Assembly (NCBI RefSeq): GCF_020520425.1
Contig: NC_079490.1
Coordinates: forward strand, 6,820,001-6,884,000
Direction of reading: 5' to 3'
DNA: 64,000 nucleotides
Source: Spinacia oleracea
Taxonomy: Eukaryota > Streptophyta > Magnoliopsida > Caryophyllales > Amaranthaceae
Shown here: positions 1-9,827 of the stretch, piece by piece
How positions within the stretch are numbered: the first letter of the stretch is position 1
How the letters are laid out: each line of letters opens with the position of its first letter
The notes under the pieces: model-generated
Databases searched by the model: none
What the model was told of the DNA's origin: nothing
Seen by the model: the letters and a program-made list of their open reading frames with translations, nothing else
Made by a program: the position numbers and the translations under genes

Positions 1-585
1 TTTCAAGACTGTAGTCTTGGTGTGTTAATATAGGGTGGAAAGGAAAGTCTTCTTTCAAGACTGTAGTCTTGGACTCTTGGTATAGGGTTCATGTATTAAC
101 CCTCTGTTTGCCCTTGGTGGGTTATTTGACATAAAAAAACATTTGGTCTAAAAAGACCTAGATGAATTACAAGGATGAAGAAAGTCTTACTTCCGTTCCA
201 TAAATATCGCACCATCTTGGTTTTTACACCATCCACACTAGACTTTTGGTTATGTTTTGAGATTCTTACCTATAAAAATTGTAGTTATGTGGGATTTTTG
301 TTCGATCCGTATCGTTATGTAGCTTTAAATATGAAATTTTTATAATTTTGACTTATATATAATTTGAGATATTAAGAGTCAAAATATGCGTTGGGAAGCA
401 TAAATTCAACCATGGTGTAATATTTGGTCTAAAAAGACATAGATGAATTACAAGGACGAAGAAAGTCTTCACAGCTAATAGCAAGACAGATGGACTTTTC
501 ATGTCTCCCATATTGAGACTCTTGACATTTTTTTTTTATGCAAGCTAGGAAATAAAATTAAAGATAAAACAGAATACAAAAGCAT
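1..585. repeat. Direct repeats around a Stowaway-like fragment
   Basis: No gene seen. A 21-bp string (TTTCAAGACTGTAGTCTTGG and one more base) occurs at the window start and again near 52-72. A roughly 48-bp string beginning ATTTGGTCTAAAAAGAC occurs near 142-190 and again near 422-470 with only a few differences. The stretch between the second pair (about 190-420) starts ACTTCCGTTCCATAAATA and resembles the sequence in polygalacturonase intron 1 near 28848-29090, so it is probably a diverged MITE. The doubled flank is far too long for an ordinary target-site duplication and looks like a local tandem duplication. Confidence 0.5.
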
Positions 586-863
586 TTAGGGAGGTCTATC
601 CTCCAAACTTACATGTCCTATGAAGTCAGGGGCTTGATTCATCAAAAATCTAGCATGGTTAGTGCTACCATCAGTCCTACATTCCTTGGCTAGAATATCA
701 GCCACTCTATTAGTCTTCCTTGATTCATACTCCAGCTTAATCACATCCATTTGCTTGATGAACTCCTTGCATAATTGAATCACCAGAAAATTATCATCTT
801 TCACATTTGTATCCTGCAAAATCAGATTTACAGCTTGTTAATAATACTCTGACCCATATCTGC
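586..863 (-). pseudogene. RNase H-like fragment, probably LINE-derived
   Basis: The minus strand encodes about 90 residues that look like the C-terminal half of a plant RNase H-like (RVT_3) domain. A helix-rich stretch is followed by the motif NRVADILAKE, which matches the usual NxVADxLAK signature near the end of that domain. Plant LINEs often carry such a domain downstream of reverse transcriptase; isolated copies also exist as host genes. The reading frame meets a stop just upstream of the conserved part, and no reverse transcriptase or catalytic N-terminal half is visible. I read it as a fragment. Family assignment is by motif only. Confidence 0.55.
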
Positions 864-1854
864 AAGTTGGTGAGCTACCTTTGTTGCGCACTTGACGCAC
901 TTGATTCGCCCCTGGTTAACAAGTTAACACTAATTTTCATCACAATTTACTAGGGTGTTTTTCTCCGGTTTCAGGGATGATAAACCTATATTTAAAGAGT
1001 CTCATTGAAATTACAATTCAAAATCAACCCGAGTTGTAAATGTGTCGAGTCGAGTCGAGTATTCTACCCATGTCAAAGTTGTGTAGTACTCCGTAGAAGG
1101 CAAGGCCAAGCTAAGAATTAGATTACCAATATGCATGAGTAAATGCACCAGTTTTTTATACAATCAAAGCATATATGGCCGTATACAAATACAATCTGCA
1201 ATCAATCGAATTACGAACCAATCCAGTGTGAAGAAAAAGGAAAACTCCTCCGAATTGCATTTTGGTAAGCAATATGAGAGCATTGTTAATGGTGTGCAAA
1301 AATTTTACACTTGTGGAAAAATAAGGAAAAAAAGTCTAATTTAAGGGGTTAATGACTTAATGGTGTGCAAAAACAAAAACCCCTTGGCATGGGAATTTTT
1401 TAGATTTGGAGTGGGAAAATCCATCCAATCTAAATCCTCCATGTGGTATTACATACAAAAATCATGTAACGATAATTTTTCAACGGGAATTTGTTTATAT
1501 TTCTGATTCATAAAAAAATAAAATAAATTTACCATCATTCATAAAAATTCAAGATCTACAAATAGGCATCCATTATGATATAATTTAACACAATTTTTTT
1601 CCCTCATTTCTCTCTCGAATTTGCTTATTTACAACTATATGTACAAAAAACTTAATTACTCATTTTCTAATTTTTTTTTTTTTTTTTTTATTATTGTTGT
1701 TATTAGAGAGAGAAGTAGGGTTAGAGAAAGAGGGGTGAGGAGTTTTTTTGCTCATGGATAAGAGAGGGATGGGGAATTCTTTTTTGCTAATGGGAAAAAT
1801 AAAAATGATGAGTGAGAAAGTGGGTAGAGAGAGAGGGATGGTGATTTTTTTTGC
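864..1854. other. AT-rich intergenic stretch
   Basis: Nothing gene-like recognised. It contains a GAGTCGAGTCGAG run near 1045, a long T run near 1670-1690, and purine-rich GAGAGAG stretches near 1705-1840. The short open frames here have no recognisable motif. Confidence 0.4.
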
Positions 1855-2058
1855 ACATGGTTAACAATGGTCTGAAAGAAGCGCATTATCACAACCTTGA
1901 CCATAGCACCAAAGGTAACTATGTCGGGTTTGAAGACGATTTTATCTACCAATTTCGCAGCTAAAAAAAGAAGCTAAGCTTATCACTCACAGAATCACAG
2001 TGGATATAGCCGTTGATTAAGATAACAGAATAAGGGAAATAGCCAAGCTTAGTTAGAC
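1855..2058 (-). pseudogene. PPR gene relic (about 200 bp)
   Basis: Read on the minus strand this piece aligns by eye with part of the PPR gene remnant at 59.3-61.0 kb. It starts with a sequence like AAGCTTGGCTATTTCCC (compare the LGYPP region), goes on to a match for LINGFIHCDK, then LVDKI..KPDIVTFGAMVK (compare LLDKIVKLGFQPDIVTYGAMIK). Several small insertions and deletions break the frame, and homology stops abruptly on both sides. It covers repeats that the other broken copy (33.9-35.0 kb) has lost, so it is not a simple piece of that copy. Confidence 0.7.
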
Positions 2059-2517
2059 ATTACAAAATTTAGCTAAGCATTACAAAATTTTCTAACTCCA
2101 GCGACAACACAGGCCACCAATCATCTACGGAGTACACATACCCTTTGCACAATTCGTTTTCCATAATTAAACATCAATTAGCAATTACTTGATAATATTT
2201 GGCCTTTGTTGACTTTTACATGACCTATGTTAATTTGAGCAAATAGCTACACAAAATTCCTTAATCATCACCAGAAATAAATGAAGTTGAAGACATTTCC
2301 ACCCACAATATCTGTTGCTGGTGATTTAAACATCCTACATTCCTACCTGCAATAATCAAACAAAAATTTCATTATAAACTTCTTGTTATAATTTGCCTTT
2401 GCACCCATGTCATTGTTATTTGAATTACATGAACATATATATTTGCATAAAGAACAGCAAAAGATATAAAAGAAACATGCTACCTATACTACTTTGGAAT
2501 TTGAAGAGCTTCTTCTT

Positions 2518-2545
<28 letters not shown>
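2059..2545. repeat. 3' flank of the B3 gene with a CTT microsatellite
   Basis: A perfect (CTT/TTC)n run at about 2508-2547 sits directly after the stop codon of the B3 gene, so the transcript would carry a GAA/AAG repeat at the very start of its 3' untranslated region. The rest (2059-2507) is AT-rich with no gene recognised. Confidence 0.7.
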
Positions 2546-2548
<3 letters not shown>

Positions 2549-3601
2549 ATCTGTACCAGAATCATATGAACTTCCCCTTATAATATAAGCCTACACAAAC
2601 ATAAATTTGATCAGAAATGTCAAATTGGAATGAGCAGAAAGATAGTTCAGTTCGATAATAAGTTCACCTTTATAATTGAGTGGCTAAGCACTTGAAAAAC
2701 AACAGCATCACCATCAACAAGTTGATGACATTCAGCAAAACCCTTCCAACCTCCACTAAGTCCACACTTTCGAGCTAGATATACAACTGGATACTCAATC
2801 TCATCTTCATCCACCAATCTCACCATTCCATCATTTCTGGGTAGGCTTTTCCTGCAAAACCAGCTTGGCAAACCCTGCACCCAACCAAACTTAAATTACT
2901 AACAAACCCAATAATTACACATGACTAGTTTGAAAATCAATCAAATCAATCAAAAACAGAGAATATTAATTAATTACCAGCCAAAAACCACCAGTAACAT
3001 GTGAAGGAAGCATGGGTCTAACAAGAGTAGGAAAACCCTCTTCTTCAAGCTTAGCATTCAGCTTCTCTGCTTCTTCAATTGTGTATTCTCTCACATCATC
3101 GCTTGCTATCACTCGATTTGAGAAATCTCTTGCTTTTACTACTCCATAATTCCTAACATACCCAACATTAATTTTGTAACCCCATTCAAATTCAACAAAA
3201 AAAACCCCCCAAATTTAATTTTTTCATCAAATTTAATTGAAAAATTACACAAAGTTAGGTTACTCACTTTCTGGGTGAAGAAAACCGAGGCAATGAAATT
3301 TCAGCATAAACAGGAGCAGGATTGTTTGCAACTCGAGGAGATCGTCTCACTTGTATAATTTGTTTATCCATAATCCGAGGCTTGCTCGCCTTTTTCATCT
3401 GTTTCAATTGAAAAATTTAATAAACAAATTAACAGATTATAATTTCATGACAGAGGATTGACGATTTACCGGAGTGGGTTTCGGGGAAAGGTTTTTAAGA
3501 GCTTGAGAGAGATGGATGAGGTTGAGATCATCCAATCGTTTCTTGTTCTCTTCAACTCTCTTTTCCCGACTTTTTTCATATGAAGTTGTTCCAATTCCCA
3601 T
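2546..3601 (-). CDS. B3 domain-containing DNA-binding protein (At3g19184/At5g42700-like)
   Basis: Five exons on the minus strand: 3601-3470, 3398-3268, 3152-2978, 2874-2668 and 2590-2546. All introns are GT-AG and 71-115 bp, and the frame stays open to TAA, giving about 229 residues. The N-terminus (SYEKSREKRVEENKKRLDDL) is the basic, charged helix typical of this small plant B3 group. Exon 2 has the RRSPRV..NPAPVY motif also typical of it. The B3 domain spans about residues 127-220, with PTLVRPMLPSHVTGGFWL, LPSWFCRKSLP, GWKGFAECHQL and DGDAVVFQ. The group is believed to bind DNA in the nucleus through the B3 fold; targets cannot be read from sequence. The start is the first ATG of the conserved N-terminus. 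Exon 5 encodes only 14 residues but completes the last B3 strand (YIIR), which supports its boundaries. Confidence 0.9.
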
Positions 3602-5269
3602 TTTTCCAAATTTTGTGTTCTGGATTGCAAATTTGCAATGAAACCAAGTGAGAAAGAGGAGAGAGAAAGAAGGATTTGTGGGGGTGTTTGTGTGTATGTT
3701 GAAGGTGGGGGAGGGAATTTGAATGGTTTGAAAAGTCGACCGTTAGAATGCCAGTGTTTAGTGTTCTGTGAACTAATGGAGTTGTGACACGAATGATGAA
3801 GAGACAAGAAACCGTAGCTCACCCAAAAGCTTTTAGATGACCAATTTCTTGGGGTCTTGGATGGGGTGCCTAAAATGAAAGCTTGCTGCGAACCTCACGG
3901 AGCTTTTAGAATGTAATAACGACCGGTGAAAATGAGCCGAGCCGAGTACTACTTTTTTTTATGTTTATGTTCATTTTATTTAGGCGAGTTCGAGCTCGAG
4001 TCTGAGCTTTCAACCGAGCTCAAAAATTTATTTAAGTTTGATTCGTTTAAGAGATTTTGTGTTCGTGAACGACTCGTTTATTAATCTTAGCCGAGTTCAT
4101 AAACAAACTTTTTTGCTTAAACGAGCTTTTTTCTTAAACGAGCATTGCGCTTTCGAGTTTAATCATTTGAAATTAATAAATCGCCATACGGCATCTACAA
4201 CAATAACTTGCCCTAAAAAACATCAATATGAATTTTTCATCTAATACACTAGTATGCACACTTCATAACCGCTTCTTTGATATGGTAGTATTCCAACCAT
4301 AATCGATTTTCAATAACTCAACATCTTTAGTGCATAATGTTATAATTTGAAAATTGATTTCATCTTGATGTTCTTGATCTTCACCCAGTAATATTTTTCC
4401 CTCACATACATAGATCTACGAAATAACCTAAGAAACAAATTTTCTCGAAGGAAAAGGAAAGCCCTGTCTTTCAAGGGAGAAAATGTCCTTGCACAAGGAG
4501 GATGCATTATTATAACCATAAGACAACCAAAATTAAAGGAGTAAACCAACAAAATAATAAAGATTTAGGCTTTCCACCGATAAAAATCGATGGAAGTCCA
4601 TTTAAAATTCAGTAAAGGAGACTAGGGTTTGATAAGGCGAGAGGGGGAGGAGGAGTTCAACAATATGTTAGTATATGAATACATAGTCCTACATTGGCAC
4701 GTTTATGTGACTAGTCCCAGGCCTAGTCCTGACATTTTATGGGCCCTAGGTGAAACACGAAAAAAGGCCCCTAGTTTAAAAAATTCTACTATTAAGAATT
4801 TGCGATTAATTGTCACCAAAGAGAATTTCGTTAAGTTTTAATTTATTTTCCAATAAAAATATTTCGTACTATATATGTTTAACTATGTTAATCAACCAAA
4901 TAACAGAAAGTACGATACCCTTTCAAAGACATTAATAGGAAGTACGAACTACTGATTAAAAAACAAGTAAGCTACTAAATTATATTCTATTTTTACAAAC
5001 AATTACTCTTATATTATTCGAGTCTTTTTTATTAACACAATCCTATTAAGGTCAAAGAGAATAAACAACTAATGTAGCCATACTATTTTATTCAAGAAAA
5101 ATATTTACTACTAGTATATATTTTGACTTTTTGTTATTTTTATAATATTGAGATCTACACATTTGATAAGAAACACAAAGAAACTAGCATAAAAATAAAA
5201 AATAAAAGTAAAAATACGAAAGTTACACAGAAAAGAAACTAGCATAAAAAAAAAGTATAAATACGAAAG
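3602..5269. other. Intergenic stretch with GAGCTCG-rich and GGGCCC-bearing repeats
   Basis: No gene recognised. About 3915-4165 has many GAGCTCGAG, CCGAGCC and AACGAGC words, a low-complexity composition often found in decayed plant transposons. A GGGCCCTAGG word at about 4740 recurs near 5747 in the same orientation, on either side of the Mutator-like MITE at 5270-5596. The two sites could belong to one older element into which that MITE jumped, but I cannot define its ends. Confidence 0.35.
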
Positions 5270-5596
5270 CAAAAGGTCTTGCGCGCACAAGGTGTACAAT
5301 AAATTTATTGTACACCAAGATAACTTTAACCCATTTTTTTATAACTTTAATCTAGTTTTGATTAACTTTTATATTAGTAAAAAAAAAGTTGATAGATAAA
5401 CATTTTAATGGGTTAAATGATTAATGTTATACATTATTAGTAATTTTGAAGAAATAAGTTTTACTAAAATGAAAAAATTTATCACTAAAAAATAGATAAC
5501 TTTTACATATATAAGCTTAACTTTTAAGCATTTTGAGTTAACTTTTACTCTGATGTACAATATTTATTGTACATCCATTGTAAATAAGAATTTGTG
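5270..5596 (+). mobile_element. Mutator-like MITE, copy 1 (327 bp, 9-bp target duplication)
   Basis: The element runs from CAAAAGGTCTTGCGCGCAC to AATAAGAATTTGTG. It is flanked on both sides by the exact 9-bp repeat ATACGAAAG (5261-5269 and 5597-5605). The ends are weak inverted repeats (CAAAAGGTCTTG against CACAAATTCTTA). A short palindrome, TGTACAATAAATTTATTGTACA, lies just inside the left end, and a second TGTACAATA..TATTGTACA lies near the right end. A 9-bp target duplication is the mark of Mutator superfamily elements. It codes for nothing. Three relatives lie at 21311-21637, 23930-24280 and 35744-36064. Confidence 0.85.
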
Positions 5597-6658
5597 ATAC
5601 GAAAGTTACAAAGAAATAAAAGCTATCCCTTAAAAGCAACCAATGCGGCCACAATTCTCTGACATTTATATTTGCGCAACTTATAATATATTTATATATT
5701 GTTAATGGATCAGTCAATTATTTTGGGCCCCTCCCGGCCTTGGGCCCTAGGCGGTCGCACTCTTCGCCTATGTCCAGGGTTGGGCATGACTAGTCATAGG
5801 GTAGAACATAACGATTTGTGAACAATCCAAAACCAATTGGATGAGTGTTCGGTAGGTTACTTCGTTTGTTAATGACTCAAGTTGAACTTAAAATTTTAGT
5901 AACTTTTTCGAGCAATTTCGCTTTTTTAAACAACCAAATTTACTTTGTTTTGTTGCGAACCACTATTTAACGTACAAGGTTAATTTTTTTTCATTACAAT
6001 TAGAACATAGCAAAATCATTCAAAAAATAGAAAATTCGAAACTCGATTCAGATATCTGCTCCGAAAAAGGGGAAACCGAACTAATATAGTTTTAAAAGTA
6101 ATGTGTACCCAACAACGATCAGAAAACTACTTTTTTTTTCTATCCTGTATACTTCCTCCGTTCTTTACATATCGCTCTATTTTCTAAAGATTAAAATCCT
6201 AAGTTTTATAAATAATCATTTTATAGACCGAGTCAATAGTAATTCTGTATTCTTGATAAATTAGTGTTGAAATATTATAATAATTTAGTTTTAAAGTCTA
6301 AATTTTAAAATTGGGTATCATATCGGATACCCGATATGATCCAAAATCCGAACTTATTAGTCCAGTTCGTGGATTCCGTTGTAATGTCATTGGTTATTAG
6401 CTACCCATTTGATAATTTGCGCATTATGTCATGTTCACTACTAATAAAACATGTCAAAGAACAACTAAACCAATTAACAAAATTAGAAACCTAAAATTCA
6501 TTAAAATAATATTCTAACAAATAAAATATCCGTGCATTGCACGGGCTTAAAACTAGTTTGATAATCAGTAATATAATGGTTCGGAACCCGAACCATTCTC
6601 ACCTCTTATTACGTGAGAGAAAGAGAGTGAAAATCACAGAGTTGTGTGAAAAATTAAA
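5597..6658. other. Upstream region of the U11/U12-20K gene; Helitron 3' end
   Basis: AT-rich, with no second gene. At 6530-6556 the sequence forms a hairpin (CCGTGCATTGCACGG) followed by a short spacer and CTAG-T, the usual 3' end of a plant Helitron in plus orientation. I could not find a matching TC 5' end preceded by A, so only this terminus is called. A TTCCTCCGTTC motif at about 6153 is probably half of a Stowaway element. Confidence 0.5.
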
Positions 6659-9600
6659 ATGACGGTGGGAAAATACCACTGCGATTACTGCGACAAGGAA
6701 TTCAAAGACACTCCGGCAGCAAGAAGGCGTCATCTTCAAGGTATTCAGCATCACCGTAATCGCAAACTCTGGTACGATTCTCTCTCTCTTCCCCAAGGTA
6801 CGCAATTATCACCCTAATCTCCCTCTTAATCACTCTTAAACCCTTAATTTCTCTTCTCTAATTTTCCTCCATTTTTGATTTTTCGGTATTGCAGACCCTA
6901 CTGGGATTCCTGCCGTCGCACAGACCTTCGGTAATGGAGTCTGCAACCGCTTCCTTAGAACGGTACACCATCGTTCATAATCGTCCCCCTCTTTTAACAA
7001 TTTGAATTTGATTATTGCATTGTTTAATTATGGGTATAAATGAGCTTTTTTTGGTTTGAATTGCTAGTGCAAATGAGCTAATTTCACAAATTATTGCTGC
7101 AATTGTATGGAGGTGTGTTAATTGTGTTGTAATACCTAGTTTTCCAATGTCATTCACCTGCGTGTTAAGATAATTTTGCTTGTTTTGAACCCTAATGCAG
7201 TTGTTCTGGGGACACTCTGGGGTTAATGTAGAAATGTAACAGGACTAATTGGTTTGTGAATAACTGTTGGAGAGACTAGTGTATAGCATATAATTTTTGT
7301 TTATACAGCAATTGGAGTCGAGCATTGTGGTTTTTAGATCATGTGAGAATGTAGGATTTCATTTACTGTGTGTGATGTGATAAACTGATAGTTGTTGTAG
7401 TTTTGTTTAAAGTATTGACAGTTAACAACCTGAAATAGGCCTTCAAATTGACTTGATATCCCTGTGCCAATGTTCTACCCTTTTAGGCTAGTTGGCATTG
7501 ATTTAGTACAAGTACTTCTAGGCGAAAAAGTTTCTCCAGGAAAATATTGGAAAGTTGTTTCCATGAGATATTTTCATCTCATTCTTTAGGTTCAGATTAT
7601 GTTGGAAGTGGTTTTTAGTTTTGTTTTTGTTTTTACTACTCTGTTGGTTTTTACTTTCATTTGATTGGTTAACTTGAACTTGATTGTCAAGGGTTTTTGC
7701 CCGTATGGGGATTCTTGCAAGTACCGTCATCCGAAGCATAATTTACAAGGTCCAGTTACTCAGGGTCAGGGAACATCTGGTAAGCTCATTTTGTCACCTT
7801 TTTATATTTCCTGGTACTGTTTTGGTTGTCCTTTGTAGTACTTATACCTTTATCTTATCCGAATTTTTTAGAAGTATCTGAATATGGATTTGTGAAGCTT
7901 GTGTCTTCTTGTTACATTTCATGTATCAGATCCATATATTTATGCCCATTTTAAGAGGCAGATGTCTTTCTCTCAGTCCACCTGGAGTCCAATCTAGTGA
8001 AGGAAAAACTGTTGTATTCGTTCAAAATGATTCTATTTTCTTTCTCATCCTCTGTTTTATCCTTCTCGCTTGTTACTGGATATCTTTCCTGTTATTCAGT
8101 TTGATATGCCTATTGATTTATTGTATTATGTGGAAATGTTTATATGAGTTATATACTTATATGGGATTTTACAGCTTCTTTGGATATGCATTTAGGAAGG
8201 GGAGGGGGGGAAGGGAAAGGAAGGGAAGAGAAGGGAAAGCGAGGGGAGGGAAGGATAGAACAATTTTATTTTTTTGGATAACAAAGAGTGAGAGGGAACT
8301 GAAAGGGAATGGGGGGAATCCTGCTTGAAGGTAAACCAATTCGCACACACCCTTATAAACGGAGGAAGTAGCCATTGAAACATAGCTCGAAAAAACCTGA
8401 CCAACCAAAATTTAACTCTCCAATTCATCAATGCCTTTGAACCTCCTCTCCCGTCCCTAAAATTCCTCACTGGCAGCAACACCCCCAATGTCACAGCCAG
8501 GGAACCGGTCAACACCGGTACCAACCAATCTATGGGTGTTAATTGCACCGAAGTTGTCGTTGATTTTGCTGAAGTGATTTTTCCAGCAATAATAAAATCA
8601 AAACTTGAATTTCAAGTTTGTGGAAGCAATTCGGTTTTTTAATTAATGGCTGGGAAGAGGTAGCAAGAGACAGAAATGAAGGATGAGTTTATTAGAGAAA
8701 GAGAATGAGGAAATATAAAACAGCAGTGGAGGAGAAATGGAATTAGTACGGGTAAATATGTCTTTTCGTTACTATTTAGCCTTTTGATTCCATTTTCCTT
8801 TCTAATTTTTCTAATTTTGGAGATATTTATTTCTTAACCAATAAAGTCATTTCCCTCCTCTCCTAGTTTATTACCCAAATAAAGGAATATACATCCCTTT
8901 CCCTTCTTTTCCCTTCCTTCTAAATATTTGTATCCAAACAAGCTGATAAAATTCAGCAATGTGTGTATCGAGGTTTTCATTTCAAGTAAAGCAAGTGTTG
9001 GAATGCCTTGAATTGGCAATGTCAAAATTGAAAAATAAAATAAAATAAAATAGCTGTAGTTCTAATTCAAATTGGGAAAAGGATTAGATGACTGTCAAAG
9101 TCATGCTAAAACTATACTACTCTGTACTATAGTTAAATTAAGGGGTCAGTTTGCACTTGTGAAGACGGGGAATATAAGCATGGGGTGTTGGGCATATTTA
9201 TAATCTGACTCTTCTGCTGTTATCTTGTTTTCCAATTTCCACGTCCTCAATGACAATTAGTGGCTAATTGCTTGATCCCGGAAGTCTTATCAGAAATCTG
9301 CTTCTCAATTCTTTGCTAGTTGCAACTGATTGTTGTTTAATTCCTTTGTCAAAGTTGTAGTTAACCTTTCACAATTGGCATTTTGCCGCTTGAATTCACT
9401 ATGACTTCAGGGGGTCTAATTACATCAATTATTAATTTTGCAGTAAGTCTGAATGGTCTCCTTCCCTAATACCATGTACAACAAATTGGTGACAGGTTTT
9501 GGTGAGAATTTGCAAGTACATGTAGGAGGACTGCAAGGTAAAAGAAGCTATGTTGATGAAAATATTTTTACATGCTGTCCTCCAACTGTTTTTCTTTGGC

Positions 9601-9827
9601 ATAAAAAGCTCAGCAATTATCTCTTTGTGGCTAAACCAAGCTCATAGGAATTTAGGCATACTCATAATTTGATGAACTATTTGGTTGCATTGCTTATATT
9701 TTTTGTTTTACATGCAGGTCATGTAGCTAGCCAAAGCTTTGGAATGTCATTGGGCAATCTACCTCCATCACTAAGGCCTCCTCCCGAAGGAGGATACCAA
9801 CTGCTACCATTTGTTGATTGGGGATGA
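6659..9827 (+). CDS. U11/U12 snRNP 20-kDa-like protein (ZMAT5-like C2H2 + CCCH zinc finger)
   Basis: Five exons: 6659-6797, 6895-6962, 7692-7779, 9496-9537 and 9718-9827, all GT-AG and in frame, giving about 148 residues. Residues 5-33 form a U1-C/matrin-type finger (C8, C11, H25, H31; C-x2-C-x13-H-x5-H). Residues 63-82 form a CCCH finger (C63, C72, C78, H82; C-x8-C-x5-C-x3-H) with the typical GFCPYGDSCKYRHP. The end, NLPPSLRPPPEGGY..PFVDWG, is the conserved tail of plant homologues. In animals the protein with this two-finger layout (ZMAT5) is a subunit of the U11/U12 di-snRNP, which recognises minor (U12-type) introns. Exon 4 is only 42 nt and keeps frame whether included or skipped, so skipping it would remove 14 residues cleanly. 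Intron 3 (1716 bp) holds a fold-back element. Human ZMAT5 is about 170 residues, so this looks full length. Confidence 0.9.
8172..8945. mobile_element. Fold-back/MITE-like element in intron 3 of the U11/U12-20K gene
   Basis: The left end CAGCTTCTTTGGATATGCA followed by a GGAAGGG-rich tract is mirrored by a CCCTTCC-rich tract ending TTTGTATCCAAACAAGCTG. Reverse-complemented, the right end reads CAGCTTGTTTGGATACAAA, so the inverted ends match over about 28 bp with a few differences. The interior has no long open frame I trust. Superfamily is not settled because I could not define a target duplication. Confidence 0.6.

Noticed and set aside
8169-8548. Open frames on both strands around 7909-8548
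   Set aside because: They lie in intron 3 of the U11/U12-20K gene, inside the purine-rich arms of a fold-back element, and encode low-complexity sequence.
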